Assembly: GCA_963743945.1 (NCBI GenBank)
Contig: CAVURO010000002.1
Span: 60,213 to 124,212, forward strand
Origin: JACOTK01 sp963743945
GTDB taxonomy: Bacteria > Actinomycetota > Acidimicrobiia > Acidimicrobiales > CADCSY01
Direction: 5' to 3'
DNA: 64,000 nucleotides
The notes below the pieces were generated by a model. It had not been told where the DNA came from. It was given only the letters and a program-made list of their open reading frames with translations, and made no database searches. The translations under genes and the position numbers were made by a program. Of the stretch, positions 1 to 9,451 are shown in pieces (the first letter of the stretch is position 1; every line of letters begins with the position of its first letter).

Positions 1-1
1 C

Positions 2-952
2 CCCACCGCTCGATACGGCACCTTCACCAGCGTGGGGCCCGCACTGGCGTTTCTCCGTGGACTGGATGGCCTCTACGTGATCAAGACCGACGGGCTTGCC
101 GCCGGGAAGGGTGTCCTCGTCACCTCCGACGCCGAGGAGGCAGCGGACGACGTGGCCGAGAAGTTGTCGGGAAACGCCTTCGGCGAAGCCGGCCGCAGGA
201 TCGTCATCGAAGAGGGCCTCAGTGGTCCCGAGCTCTCGGTCCTCGCCGTGTGCGACGGCACCCGGGCCGTCGCCCTTACGCCCGCCCAGGATCACAAGCG
301 TCTCGGCGACGGCGACACCGGCCCCAACACGGGGGGGATGGGCGCCTATGCCCCGGTTCCGTTTGCGCCGTCGCGTCTGGTCGACGAGGTCCTCGATCGG
401 GCGGTGCTGCCGACGTTGCACGCGCTGTCCCGTGCGGGCATCGACTACCGAGGGGTGCTGTACGCCGGTTTGATGCTGACCCCGCAGGGTCTCAAGGTGC
501 TCGAGTACAACGTGCGTTTCGGCGACCCGGAAGCCCAGGTCGTGCTGCCTTTGCTGTCGAGCGATCTTGTCACCCTTCTGGCCGAGGCGGCGGCAGGCCG
601 GGTCGTGGAGCAACCCACGTTCGCCGAGGAGGCCGCGGTAACCGTCGTGTGCGCCGCATCGGGTTACCCCGTTGCCCCACGGGTCGGCGACCCCATCGTC
701 GGCATCGATGCGGCCAACGATCTCGTGGGTGTCAAGGTGTTCTGTGCAGGAGTGGGCGCGGATGCGGAAGGTCGGCTCGTGACCGCGGGGGGTCGGGTGC
801 TCGGTGTCACGGCGGTGGCTGCGACCCTCGATGAAGCCCGCGTGAGTGCCTACCGAGGTGTGGCGCGCGTGGCGTTCGACGGTATGACGTATCGCCATGA
901 CATCGCGCTCGGTGGGTTGACGCCGACCCCCGACGAGGAGAGAGAGCCATGA
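2..952 (+). CDS. purD: Phosphoribosylamine-glycine ligase PurD, 5' truncated by window edge
   Basis: GAR synthetase, an ATP-grasp enzyme that joins phosphoribosylamine and glycine in the second step of purine synthesis. The reading frame is open from base 2, and the residues before the first internal GTG (base 32) already match the family (PTARYGTF), so the true start lies outside the window. About 317 of the usual ~420 residues are present. Visible motifs are the ATP-binding KTDGLAAGKGV, the GPNTGGMGAY loop and the RFGDPEAQ metal/ATP motif. The stop codon overlaps the purB start (ATGA), so it is the first visible gene of a translationally coupled pur operon. Confidence 0.96.
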   Translation, partial: PTARYGTFTSVGPALAFLRGLDGLYVIKTDGLAAGKGVLVTSDAEEAADDVAEKLSGNAFGEAGRRIVIEEGLSGPELSVLAVCDGTRAVALTPAQDHKRLGDGDTGPNTGGMGAYAPVPFAPSRLVDEVLDRAVLPTLHALSRAGIDYRGVLYAGLMLTPQGLKVLEYNVRFGDPEAQVVLPLLSSDLVTLLAEAAAGRVVEQPTFAEEAAVTVVCAASGYPVAPRVGDPIVGIDAANDLVGVKVFCAGVGADAEGRLVTAGGRVLGVTAVAATLDEARVSAYRGVARVAFDGMTYRHDIALGGLTPTPDEEREP

Positions 953-2253
953 TCCCCCGATATTCCCTGCCGGCGATGGCGGTGTTGTTCACGGATCAAG
1001 CCCGTCTCGGTCGTTGGCTCGAGGTCGAGGTGTTGGCAACCGAGGCATGGGCCCGGCTCGGCGTGGTTCCCGAGGAGGACGCCCGAGCGGTGCGTGGACG
1101 AGCACCGGTTGTCGATGCGGACTTCGTCGCACGGGTCGACGAGCGTGAACGGGTGACCGACCACGACGTGGCGGCCTTTGTCGATGTCGTCCAGGATGCC
1201 GTGGGGCCACCGGCCGGCAAGTGGGTCCACTACGGCCTCACCTCGAGCGATGTGGTCGATACCGCGCTGTCGATGGGGCTGGCCGCAGCAGGAGACCTGC
1301 TGATCGAGGCATCCTCGGCCTTGGTGGCGGTGCTCAAGGCCCGAGCGATCGAGTTCCGCTCCACACCCATGGTGGGTCGCACGCATGGCATTCACGCCGA
1401 GCCCACGACCTTTGGCGCCAAGTTGGCCCTGTGGTGTCTCCAGGCCGACCGCGACCGCGACCGCCTTCGTCGGGCGCGGGCAGCGGTGGCGGTGGGGAAG
1501 CTGTCGGGAGCGGTTGGCACCTACTCCAACATCGACCCGACCATCGAGACCGATGTCTGTCGGGCGCTCCATCTGACGCCCGTGCCCGCCACCCAGGTCA
1601 TCGCTCGCGACCGCCACGCGGAGTATCTCTACGCCTGTGCGAGCGTGGGCGCCACGGTCGAGTTGATCGCAACGGAGATCCGTCATCTGCAGCGCACCGA
1701 GGTGGGCGAGGCAGAAGAGGGGTTCAAGCCCGGACAGAAGGGCTCCTCGGCGATGCCGCACAAGCGCAACCCGATCAAGTCCGAACAACTGTCGGGCCTT
1801 GCTCGGGTTCTGCGTGGCAACCTGCATGCGGGTCTGGAGGATGTGGCGCTGTGGCACGAGCGCGACATCTCGCACAGCTCGGTTGAGCGAATCATCCTGC
1901 CCGATTCCTCCCTGCTGGCGTACTACGTGCTGGTCCGTGGCTGCGAGCTCATCGAGCGATTGGTCGTCAAACAGGACCGCATGATCGAGAACCTCGAGCG
2001 TTCACACGGACTGGTCTTCAGCCAGCCCGTTCTGTTGGCACTGGTTGCCGGGGGCCTGACGCGGGACGATGCGTACCGCATCGTGCAGGACAACGCCATG
2101 CGGGCCTGGGCCGGGCGGGTGTCCTTTCGAGCCCTTCTCGAGGCCGATGAGCGAGTCACGGTGGCATCCCACCTGCTCGATGGAGCCTTCGACCTCGACC
2201 GCTCGCTGCGCCATGCCGGTCGAGTCTTCGATGCGCTCGAATCGGTGGATTGA
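949..2253 (+). CDS. purB: Adenylosuccinate lyase
   Basis: Cleaves fumarate from SAICAR and from adenylosuccinate, so it acts in both the AICAR and the AMP branches. It has 434 residues, normal for the family. The fumarase/ASL superfamily signature SSAMPHKRNP lies at about residues 266-275, and the catalytic-histidine loop GRTHGIHAEP at about 143-152. The ATG at 949 overlaps the purD stop. The next gene, purC, starts 3 bases after its stop, which fits one polycistronic transcript. Confidence 0.97.
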   Translation: MIPRYSLPAMAVLFTDQARLGRWLEVEVLATEAWARLGVVPEEDARAVRGRAPVVDADFVARVDERERVTDHDVAAFVDVVQDAVGPPAGKWVHYGLTSSDVVDTALSMGLAAAGDLLIEASSALVAVLKARAIEFRSTPMVGRTHGIHAEPTTFGAKLALWCLQADRDRDRLRRARAAVAVGKLSGAVGTYSNIDPTIETDVCRALHLTPVPATQVIARDRHAEYLYACASVGATVELIATEIRHLQRTEVGEAEEGFKPGQKGSSAMPHKRNPIKSEQLSGLARVLRGNLHAGLEDVALWHERDISHSSVERIILPDSSLLAYYVLVRGCELIERLVVKQDRMIENLERSHGLVFSQPVLLALVAGGLTRDDAYRIVQDNAMRAWAGRVSFRALLEADERVTVASHLLDGAFDLDRSLRHAGRVFDALESVD

Positions 2254-2256
2254 AAG

Positions 2257-3174
2257 GTGGACGTTTCGGATCGGATCGGGCTTCCCCATCGTTATTCGGG
2301 CAAGGTCCGTGACATCTACGAGGTGGGCGACGGTCTGTTGCTGCTGGTGACCTCCGACCGAATCAGCGCCTTCGACGTGGTGATGGCCGAACCCGTTCCC
2401 GACAAGGGCCGGGTGCTGACCGCCATGACCGCCTTCTGGTCGACCCACCTGGCCTCGGTTGCCCCGAGCCATCTGGTCTCCACCGATCTGGCCGATCTTC
2501 CCGCCTCCTGTCGCCTTCCCGGGCTGGTCGGACGAGCCATGCTGTGTCGTGAGGTGGCGATGCTGCCCATCGAATGCATCGTGCGTGGCTACCTGTCCGG
2601 CTCGGCCTGGAAGGAATACCGGGATCACGGCACCGTACACGGGATGGCGATGCAGGCGGGAATGGTTCAATCCGCCCGTCTCGACGAGCCGTTGTTCACG
2701 CCGTCGACCAAGGCGGACTCGGGTCATGACGTCAACATCTCCCTCGCCGATGCCGCCAACCTGGTGGGGAGGGACCTCGCGGCTCGAGCAGCGGAGATCT
2801 CCCTGGAGCTCTATCGGCAGGGCTCCGCGTGGGCTGCCGAGCGAGGCATCATCGTTGCCGACACGAAGTTCGAGCTCGGTCTGCTCGATGGCGAGCTGGT
2901 GGTCGCCGATGAGCTGCTGACCCCCGATTCATCACGGTTCTGGCCGGCTGACGCATGGGAGCCGGGGACGGTTCCGCCATCATTCGACAAGCAGCCGTTG
3001 CGTGATTATCTCGATGCGCTCGACTGGGACAAGTCCCCGCCACCTCCGCCGCTGCCTGCCGAGGTGGTCGTGGCAAGTCGTTCGCGCTACGTCGAGGCCT
3101 ATGAGCGGATCACCGGTTTGTCCTTTGCCGACTGGCCCGGGGTTCAGGGCATGGCCTCCAATGTGGAATCCTGA
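2257..3174 (+). CDS. purC: SAICAR synthase
   Basis: Phosphoribosylaminoimidazole-succinocarboxamide synthase, which couples aspartate to CAIR using ATP. It has 305 residues, the longer form of the family. N-terminal GKVRDIYEVGD (ATP-site strand), SDRISAFDVV and the ECIVRGYLSGSAWKEY block are all characteristic, as are STKADSGHD and DTKFELG further on. GTG is used as start just after the purB stop. No purE/purK lies in the window, so AIR carboxylation is encoded elsewhere. Confidence 0.97.
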   Translation: MDVSDRIGLPHRYSGKVRDIYEVGDGLLLLVTSDRISAFDVVMAEPVPDKGRVLTAMTAFWSTHLASVAPSHLVSTDLADLPASCRLPGLVGRAMLCREVAMLPIECIVRGYLSGSAWKEYRDHGTVHGMAMQAGMVQSARLDEPLFTPSTKADSGHDVNISLADAANLVGRDLAARAAEISLELYRQGSAWAAERGIIVADTKFELGLLDGELVVADELLTPDSSRFWPADAWEPGTVPPSFDKQPLRDYLDALDWDKSPPPPPLPAEVVVASRSRYVEAYERITGLSFADWPGVQGMASNVES

Positions 3175-3178
3175 AGAG

Positions 3179-3454
3179 GTGACGTCCTACAACGTGTTGG
3201 TCGAGGTCCATCTGCGTCCTGGCATTGCCGATCCCCAGGGAGCCACGATTGAGCGTTCGCTCGCGACGTTGGGATTCCCCGGGGTGAGCAATGTACGTAT
3301 GGGCAAGGCCATCGTCTTCACCCTGGAGGCCGAGAGTGAAACGGCCGCGACGGCCGAGGTTGACGAGCTGTGCCGGCGCTTTCTGATCAATCCCGTGATC
3401 GAGGATGCGGTCATCTCGGTGACCGAGGCGGCCCGGGCGGCATCCGGCCGGTGA
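3179..3454 (+). CDS. purS: FGAM synthase subunit PurS
   Basis: Small subunit (about 91 residues) of the three-part FGAM synthase, thought to pass ammonia from PurQ to PurL. VEVHLRPGIADPQGATIE and the LGFPGVSNVRMGK strand are typical. The frame is open well upstream. GTG at 3179, right after the purC stop, gives a normal N-terminus, while ATG at 3161 would overlap purC by 14 bases, so the start is uncertain between the two. The stop overlaps the purQ start (GTGA). Confidence 0.9.
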   Translation: MTSYNVLVEVHLRPGIADPQGATIERSLATLGFPGVSNVRMGKAIVFTLEAESETAATAEVDELCRRFLINPVIEDAVISVTEAARAASGR

Positions 3455-4125
3455 GCACACGAATCGGAGTCGTGCTCTTTCCGGGGTCGAATTGTGAGCT
3501 CGACGTGCAGGAGGTGGCCCGTGAAGCCGGTCAGGAGACGACCGTTCTTTGGCACGGTGACTGCACCGTGGCCGGGGTTGATGCCGTTGTCATTCCGGGT
3601 GGATTTGCCCATGGCGACTATCTCAGACCTGGGGCGATCGCCCGATTTTCCCCGGTCATGAAGGCTATCGAGGAATTTGCGGCAGCGGGTGGGCCTGTGG
3701 TGGGCATTTGCAACGGCTTTCAGGTCTTGACCGAAGCGGGTTTGCTCCCAGGCGCACTACAAAAGAACCGTGGATTGCGCTTCCTCTGCTCGACGGTGGA
3801 GGTTCGGGTCGAGTCAACGGATTCCGTGCTGACCAATGGTGCCGAGTCGGGTGCAACCCTGCGCCTTCCCGTCAATCATTTCGAGGGGAACTACACGTGC
3901 TCAGCAGAGACGCTGGCGCTGCTGCGGAGCGAAGATCGCGTTGTCCTGCGGTATGTCGACAATCCCAATGGCTCCATGGACGACATAGCCGGCATCTGCT
4001 CCCAGGAGCGCAACATCGTTGGACTGATGCCGCACCCGGAGCGGGCGTCGAGCTCGCTGCTCGGTTCCCAGGACGGCCTGGTTCTGCTCCGATCGCTGTA
4101 CCGCAGTATCAGCCGGTCTTCGTGA
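3451..4125 (+). CDS. purQ: FGAM synthase glutaminase subunit PurQ
   Basis: Class I glutamine amidotransferase that supplies ammonia for FGAM formation. About 224 residues with FPGSNCELD near the N-terminus, the nucleophilic Cys87 in GICNGFQVL and the catalytic His-Glu pair in MPHPERA. GTG at 3451 overlaps the purS stop. Its last 17 bases overlap the tail of a gene on the opposite strand, which then separates it from its partner purL. Confidence 0.96.
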   Translation: MSTRIGVVLFPGSNCELDVQEVAREAGQETTVLWHGDCTVAGVDAVVIPGGFAHGDYLRPGAIARFSPVMKAIEEFAAAGGPVVGICNGFQVLTEAGLLPGALQKNRGLRFLCSTVEVRVESTDSVLTNGAESGATLRLPVNHFEGNYTCSAETLALLRSEDRVVLRYVDNPNGSMDDIAGICSQERNIVGLMPHPERASSSLLGSQDGLVLLRSLYRSISRSS

Positions 4126-4522
4126 TACCGGCTTTCTGCAGCACCGCTCGCGGCACGCCGAGTTCCCGCCACGTCGCATAGTCGATTCCCTTGCGCTGTC
4201 CGTACGTCTTGGCAACGGCGACGAAATCGCTCTCGATGGCCGCGATGTCCACCGTTGACTCTGCCCCGGCCATTGCGGCGTTCAGGTCGGTGCGTTCCTG
4301 AATGAGGTGCAGTCTTGTCAAGGGATCGGCCGTGGACAGAGCGGCTTCAATAGCCGTGAGACGTTGCGCCATGTTCTCTGGACTCCGCCTGCGTCCTCGT
4401 CTGGGTTTGTTTCCCTCAAGGGCCTCAAGATAGAGGCGAACACTTCGATTTTGCTCGCGACCTTCAGCGATTGCAGCCTTGTGTTCATCGGTCATTGATT
4501 TTGGTCCACGTTTTGCTGGCAT
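4109..4522 (-). CDS. Small basic protein of unknown function, antisense between purQ and purL
   Basis: A 137-residue protein I cannot assign a function. The N-terminus is basic (MPAKRGPKSM) and is followed by GNKPRRGRRRSPENMAQRL. The middle is helical and charged, and it ends in a conserved-looking WRELGVPRAVLQKAGI block. I have the impression that similar proteins (RGPK start, W-R-E-x-G-V-x-x-x-V-L-x-x-AGI end) are widespread in actinobacteria, but that is from memory. The basic stretches would suit nucleic-acid binding, which is inference only. It is tail-to-tail with purQ (17-base overlap) and divergent from purL. Its 5' part and upstream DNA (about 4400-4590) are visibly more AT-rich than the pur genes, which suggests a later insertion into the operon. 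Confidence 0.8.
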   Translation of the reverse strand: MPAKRGPKSMTDEHKAAIAEGREQNRSVRLYLEALEGNKPRRGRRRSPENMAQRLTAIEAALSTADPLTRLHLIQERTDLNAAMAGAESTVDIAAIESDFVAVAKTYGQRKGIDYATWRELGVPRAVLQKAGITKTG

Positions 4523-4598
4523 AAGGAATAAGTCAACAAGATGATTTCAAGAAATGCAACTGAGCGTGGCGGAATGATTTGAGTGTTCCCTCCTCCGA

Positions 4599-4611
4599 TA
4601 GCCTGTCACCC
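4599..4611 (+). promoter_or_regulatory. -10 box for a leaderless purL transcript
   Basis: TAGCCT at 4599-4604 stands 7 bases before the purL ATG, and there is no Shine-Dalgarno sequence upstream of that ATG. This is the spacing expected when transcription starts at the A of ATG. It suggests purL-purF-purM has its own promoter even though it follows purQ in the same direction. Confidence 0.55.
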
Positions 4612-6813
4612 ATGGACGTTCCCCTCCATCGATCCCTGGGCCTGACCGACGATGAGGCCGCGGACATCGTTCGGATCCTCGGGCGGGAGCCGAATCACCT
4701 CGAGCTGGCCATGTACGCCGTCATGTGGTCGGAGCACTGCTCGTACAAGTCGTCTCGCATCCATCTGAGGCGATTGCCGACCGAGGCGCCGTGGGTGTTG
4801 GTGGGGCCCGGCGAGAATGCCGGCGTGGTCGATGTCGGTGACGACATCGCCGCGGCCATTCGAATCGAGAGTCACAACCATCCCTCGGCGATCGAGCCCT
4901 ATCAGGGCGCCGCAACCGGCGTGGGCGGCATCCTGCGGGACATCTTCACCATGGGTGCACGACCGATCGCCCTGATGGACCCGCTCCGTTTCGGTCCGCT
5001 CGACGATGCCCGCAGCCGTTGGATTCTGGAAGGTGTCGTCAGCGGGATCTCCGGATACGGGAATTCGGTGGGCGTCCCGACGGTGGGCGGGGAGGTCGTC
5101 TGTGACGAGACCTATGCGGAGAACCCGCTGGTCAACGTGTTGTGCCTCGGTCTGCTCCCGACCGATCGACTGGTGTTGGGACAGGCTTCCGGCGTCGGCA
5201 ATCTGGCCGTTCTGCTGGGTTCGGCGACCGGACGTGACGGCATCGGCGGGGTGAGCGTGCTGGCCTCGGCGGGTTTCGGTGACGAGGCGACCGAGCAGGC
5301 CAAGCGACCCAGCGTGCAGGTGGGTGATCCCTTCGAGGAGAAGCGTCTCATCGAGGCGTGTCTGACGCTGCTCAACGCGAAGCTGGTTGTCGGCATCCAG
5401 GATCTGGGTGGCGCAGGCCTCACCTGCGCGACGAGTGAGACGGCGAGCCGTGGCGGGGTCGGCATGGATGTCGACGTGTCCGCCGTGCCCCTGCGTGAAC
5501 GAGGGATGGAACCGTTCGAGACCATGACCAGTGAGAGCCAGGAACGCATGTTGGCCATCGTGACCCCCGATGACCTCGACGCCGTCCTGGCCATCTGTGA
5601 GCGGTGGGAAGTTCGTGCCACGGTGATCGGCAAGGTGACCGAGGGCGGGCGGCTCCGCATCCTCGACGGATTCGCCGGCAAGGTGCTCGCTGACGTTCCT
5701 GCGTCGTCGTTGCACGATGCGGCGCCCTTGTACGACCGGCCGCTGCGTCCCGCGGAACCGGTGCAGGCCATCCGTGATCAGGTCGATCCGGTCGATCCGG
5801 GCGGTGATCTGCTGGCCATGCTCATGGACACCACATGGGTGTCGAGCCAGTACGACCACCAACTCTTCCTCAACACGGTCGAGGGACCCGGTGGCGACGC
5901 GGTGGTCCTTCGCCTCAAGCATCCCGAGACGGGCGTCGACACAGGTCGGGGACTCGCCCTCACCACGGACGGCAACCATCGCTGGTGCGCGGTCGACCCT
6001 CGAGGGGGCACGGCGATGGTGGTGTCGGAGGCACTGTTGAACCTGGCCTGCGTCGGGGCTCGACCGGTTGCTCTGGTGAACTGTCTGAACTTCGGCAATC
6101 CCGAGCACCCCGAGGTGATGTGGCAGTTGTCGGAGGCGATCGACGGCATGGCCGAGGCCTGCCTGGCGTTCGACACGCCTGTGGTCGGTGGAAACGTGAG
6201 CCTCTACAACGAGAGCCGGGGCCGTGACATCGACCCGACGCCGGTCGTGGGTCTGCTCGGCGTGATCGATCGCCTGGATCGACCCCCGCCCGGGGTTGTC
6301 TGGTCGGAGGGCGACGAGGTCGTGCTGATCGGTCCGAGAACGGCAGCGCTCGGTGCCTCTCGCTGGGCAGCGCTTCATCACGGGCACGGTCGACCCGTGG
6401 GTCCGCTGCCTGACCTCGATCTCGTCCTGCATCGTGTGGTGGCACGCACGACCCGGGCGTTGGTGGTGGACGACCTGTTGGAGGGCATCCACGATGTGGC
6501 TGATGGCGGCCTGGCCGTGACGCTCGGCGAGATGGTTGCCCGATCCGGTTGTGGGGCACGACTCTCGGGCATGGCCGGCTTCGACGAGTTGTTTGCCGAG
6601 GGCGGTTCTCGCTTGGTCGCAGCGGTCGCGTCGGCGAACCTCGAAGAAGTCGAACGGCGCTGCGCCGGCGCCGGCGTTCCCCTGACGGTTCTGGGTCGAG
6701 CGGGGGGATCTCGCCTGGTCGTGGACGACCTCTTGGATCTGGAGGTCTCGGCCGTGGCGGCGGCCTGGCGCGGGACCCTTCCCGAAGCGCTCGCTGCCGG
6801 TGCGACGCATTGA
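4612..6813 (+). CDS. purL: FGAM synthase catalytic subunit PurL (small form)
   Basis: Formylglycinamidine ribonucleotide synthase, the ATP-dependent catalytic subunit that works with PurS and PurQ. It has 733 residues from ATG 4612, the size of the small PurL type that needs separate PurS/PurQ. Motifs include REPNHLELAM, MWSEHCSYKSS, SHNHPSAIEPYQGAATGVGGI and the second-half GGNVSLYNES. A TTG at 4579 would extend it by 11 residues. I prefer ATG 4612 because homologues begin there and a -10 box is correctly placed. It is split from purS-purQ by the antisense gene. Confidence 0.97.
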   Translation: MDVPLHRSLGLTDDEAADIVRILGREPNHLELAMYAVMWSEHCSYKSSRIHLRRLPTEAPWVLVGPGENAGVVDVGDDIAAAIRIESHNHPSAIEPYQGAATGVGGILRDIFTMGARPIALMDPLRFGPLDDARSRWILEGVVSGISGYGNSVGVPTVGGEVVCDETYAENPLVNVLCLGLLPTDRLVLGQASGVGNLAVLLGSATGRDGIGGVSVLASAGFGDEATEQAKRPSVQVGDPFEEKRLIEACLTLLNAKLVVGIQDLGGAGLTCATSETASRGGVGMDVDVSAVPLRERGMEPFETMTSESQERMLAIVTPDDLDAVLAICERWEVRATVIGKVTEGGRLRILDGFAGKVLADVPASSLHDAAPLYDRPLRPAEPVQAIRDQVDPVDPGGDLLAMLMDTTWVSSQYDHQLFLNTVEGPGGDAVVLRLKHPETGVDTGRGLALTTDGNHRWCAVDPRGGTAMVVSEALLNLACVGARPVALVNCLNFGNPEHPEVMWQLSEAIDGMAEACLAFDTPVVGGNVSLYNESRGRDIDPTPVVGLLGVIDRLDRPPPGVVWSEGDEVVLIGPRTAALGASRWAALHHGHGRPVGPLPDLDLVLHRVVARTTRALVVDDLLEGIHDVADGGLAVTLGEMVARSGCGARLSGMAGFDELFAEGGSRLVAAVASANLEEVERRCAGAGVPLTVLGRAGGSRLVVDDLLDLEVSAVAAAWRGTLPEALAAGATH

Positions 6814-6839
6814 CGCGAGAACCGCATGGCCGTGGCACG

Positions 6840-8402
6840 ATGGGTCCTGTGATCGACACCGATGACGACACGCCGAAAGAGGCCTGCGGCGTCTTTGGGG
6901 TCTATGCCCCCGGCCGGCCTGTTGCGCAGCTGAGCTTTCTCGGGCTGTGCGCCCTGCAGCACCGGGGACAGGAATCCGCGGGCATGGCCGTGAGCGATGG
7001 CAAGGCCATCATCATCGACAAGGACATGGGTCTCGTCACGAACGTGTTCAGTGAGCGCAGGCTTGCGCCGTTGGTCGGACACCTTGCCATCGGCCACACC
7101 CGCTACTCCACCACCGGTTCGAGCACGTGGCGCAACGCCCAGCCCGTCTATCGGGACATCGGCGACGCGCAGTTTGCCCTGGGTCACAACGGCAACCTCG
7201 TCAACACCCAGGCGTTGGCGGACGAGGCGGGCATGCTCGAGGGCACCGTTGCCAGCGACAGCGACCTGGTTGCCGAGTTGCTCGCTGCCGAGATGAAGGC
7301 CGATGGGGGCGAGCGCAGTGACGGACGGGACCTCGAGAAGGCGCTGATGCGTGTGCTCCCCCGCCTGGAGGGGGCCTTCTCGTTCGTGCTGATCGACGAG
7401 GGCCACCTGGTCGGAGTCAGAGACCCGAACGGCTTTCGGCCGCTTTGCCTGGGCAAGCTCGACGGTGGTTGGGTGCTTGCCTCGGAGACCCCCGCACTCG
7501 ATGTCGTCGGCGCCCACTTCGTGCGGGAGATCGAGCCCGGTGAGATGGTGGTCATCGACGCAAACGGGTATCGGTCCCTGCGTCCGTTCAGTCCCGAAAA
7601 GATTCAGCCCACCTTGTGCCTGTTCGAGTTCGTGTACTTCTCGCGTCCCGACAGCCGGCTGTACAACCAGAACGTGCATCTCGCCCGTCAACGCATGGGC
7701 GAACAACTCGCGGTGCAGGCCCCGCTGCCGCCCCCGCGTCAGCCAGGAGCGGAACCGGGAACCACAGGTGGGCCGGCGGGGGCGCAGAGCGACGCGATGG
7801 TCATGCCGGTACCGGAGTCGGGTATCCCGGCGGCCCAGGGCTTTGCCCGGGCATCGGGCATCCCGTACGGCGATGGACTCGTCAAGAACCGCTACATCGG
7901 GCGCACCTTCATCGCCCCGAACCAGGAGCTGCGCAACCTCGGGGTGCGCATGAAGCTGAATCCGTTGCATGAGAACATCGAGGGCAAGCGCCTCGTGGTT
8001 GTCGACGATTCGATCGTTCGGGGAACCACGTCGCGGGCACTGGTGCGCATGTTGCGAGAAGCCGGCGCGGCCGAGGTTCATCTCCGCATCATGTCGCCCC
8101 CCTACCGCTGGCCCTGCTACTACGGGATGGACACCGGGGACCGTTCCGAGTTGATCGCGGCAAACCTCACGGTCGACGAGATCCGGGACTACCTCGGTGT
8201 TGACTCCCTGGCCTATCTCACGCTCGATCGCCTCCTGGAGGCGACCGGAGCGGTTGGGGCGGGGTTCTGTTCGGCCTGTCTCAGCGGCGAATACCCCGTG
8301 GGTGTACCGGTCACCCTGCACAAGGGGGTGCTCGAAGGGCATGGAGATGGCGTGTCGCCCCCACCGCGACGTGAGTCGTTGGGAGTTCCACCCGTTGGGT
8401 GA
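6840..8402 (+). CDS. purF: Amidophosphoribosyltransferase
   Basis: First committed enzyme of purine synthesis, making phosphoribosylamine from PRPP and glutamine. It is an N-terminal nucleophile enzyme: with ATG 6840 the catalytic Cys16 in EACGVFGVY would follow a 15-residue propeptide. The PRPP loop VVVDDSIVRGTTS is present. C-terminal GFCSACLSGEYP supplies cysteines of the Fe-S form of the family, as in Bacillus-type enzymes. A Pro/Gly/Ala-rich insert around residues 295-320 (PPPRQPGAEPGTTGG) is unusual. GTG at 6849 is an alternative start. The 3' end overlaps purM. Confidence 0.95.
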   Translation: MGPVIDTDDDTPKEACGVFGVYAPGRPVAQLSFLGLCALQHRGQESAGMAVSDGKAIIIDKDMGLVTNVFSERRLAPLVGHLAIGHTRYSTTGSSTWRNAQPVYRDIGDAQFALGHNGNLVNTQALADEAGMLEGTVASDSDLVAELLAAEMKADGGERSDGRDLEKALMRVLPRLEGAFSFVLIDEGHLVGVRDPNGFRPLCLGKLDGGWVLASETPALDVVGAHFVREIEPGEMVVIDANGYRSLRPFSPEKIQPTLCLFEFVYFSRPDSRLYNQNVHLARQRMGEQLAVQAPLPPPRQPGAEPGTTGGPAGAQSDAMVMPVPESGIPAAQGFARASGIPYGDGLVKNRYIGRTFIAPNQELRNLGVRMKLNPLHENIEGKRLVVVDDSIVRGTTSRALVRMLREAGAAEVHLRIMSPPYRWPCYYGMDTGDRSELIAANLTVDEIRDYLGVDSLAYLTLDRLLEATGAVGAGFCSACLSGEYPVGVPVTLHKGVLEGHGDGVSPPPRRESLGVPPVG

Positions 8403-9447
8403 GAGCTACGAGGGCGCCGGAGTCAGCATCGATGCCGGTGAACTGGCCGTCTCTCGGATCAAGGACATGGTCCGATCGACCTATCGTCCGGAGGTCATCG
8501 GCGACATCGGGGGCTTCGGCGGGTTGTTCGGCCTTCCCCCCGGTCGTTATCGCCGGCCGGTCCTCGTGTCCGCCACCGATGGTGTGGGCACCAAGGCCAT
8601 GGTGGCTCAGGCGCTGGGGCGCTTCGACACGATCGGCATCGATCTCGTGGCCATGTGTGTCGACGACCTGGTGTGTCAGGGTGCCGAGCCACTGTTCTTC
8701 CTCGACTACCTCTCGGTTGGCAGTCTCGACCCCGACCATGCCGCGGCCCTCGTGTCGGGAGTCGCCGAGGGTTGCCGCAGGGCCGGTTGCGCGCTCATCG
8801 GTGGGGAGATGGCCGAACATCCGGGTGCCATGAAGCCGGGCGAGTTCGATCTTGTCGGCTTCGCCGTGGGTGTGGTGGAGCGAGACGAGATCCTGAGCTC
8901 GGGGATGGTCGAGCCAGGCGATGTGCTCCTCGGCCTTCCCTCGCCCGGTCTGCGCTCGAACGGGTATTCCCTGGCCAGGCGGGTGCTGCTCCAGGTGGCA
9001 GGCCTTCCCCTGGATGGGCCTGCCTGGGCGGGGGCAGGCCGTACGCTGGGTGAGGAGTTGCTCGAACCCTCCGTGATCTTTGCCCCGGCCATCCTCGCCG
9101 CGCTTCGTGCGGGCATCGGCGTCCACTCGGTTGCCCACATCACCGGCGGAGGGATTCCGGCCAACCTGGCTCGGGTGCTGTCCGAGACGGTGGACGCCGT
9201 GGTTCATCGCGGCTCATGGTCCGTGCCACGCATCTTCGGCGAGATCCAACGGCTCGGTGACGTGGCCGACCAGGAGATGACCAGGGTGTTCAACATGGGC
9301 GTGGGCATGGTCGTGGTGGTGGCGGCAGACGATGCCGATCGGGCGATCGACGTTTTTGCCGATGCAGGCCAGGATGCCGGGAGGATCGGGAAGTTGATTC
9401 GGGGATCCGGCGAAGTCGTGGTGCTTCCCGATCCTCCCGGTCGCTGA
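8395..9447 (+). CDS. purM: AIR synthase (FGAM cyclo-ligase)
   Basis: Closes the imidazole ring of FGAM using ATP. About 350 residues. ESYEGAGVSIDAG at the start, SATDGVGTKAMVA and GGEMAEHPG are family hallmarks. The frame is open upstream inside purF. TTG at 8395, preceded by GGGAG 9 bases away, gives a normal-length protein and an 8-base overlap with purF. GTG 8371 and ATG 8341 are alternatives that lengthen the N-terminus beyond the family norm. Confidence 0.93.
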   Translation: MGESYEGAGVSIDAGELAVSRIKDMVRSTYRPEVIGDIGGFGGLFGLPPGRYRRPVLVSATDGVGTKAMVAQALGRFDTIGIDLVAMCVDDLVCQGAEPLFFLDYLSVGSLDPDHAAALVSGVAEGCRRAGCALIGGEMAEHPGAMKPGEFDLVGFAVGVVERDEILSSGMVEPGDVLLGLPSPGLRSNGYSLARRVLLQVAGLPLDGPAWAGAGRTLGEELLEPSVIFAPAILAALRAGIGVHSVAHITGGGIPANLARVLSETVDAVVHRGSWSVPRIFGEIQRLGDVADQEMTRVFNMGVGMVVVVAADDADRAIDVFADAGQDAGRIGKLIRGSGEVVVLPDPPGR

Positions 9448-9451
9448 ACGG

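Noticed and set aside
4606..6810. A 734-codon open frame on the minus strand across purL
   Set aside because: It mirrors purL codon by codon, is rich in His/Arg/Gln with no domain, and arises because high-GC third positions suppress stops on the opposite strand.
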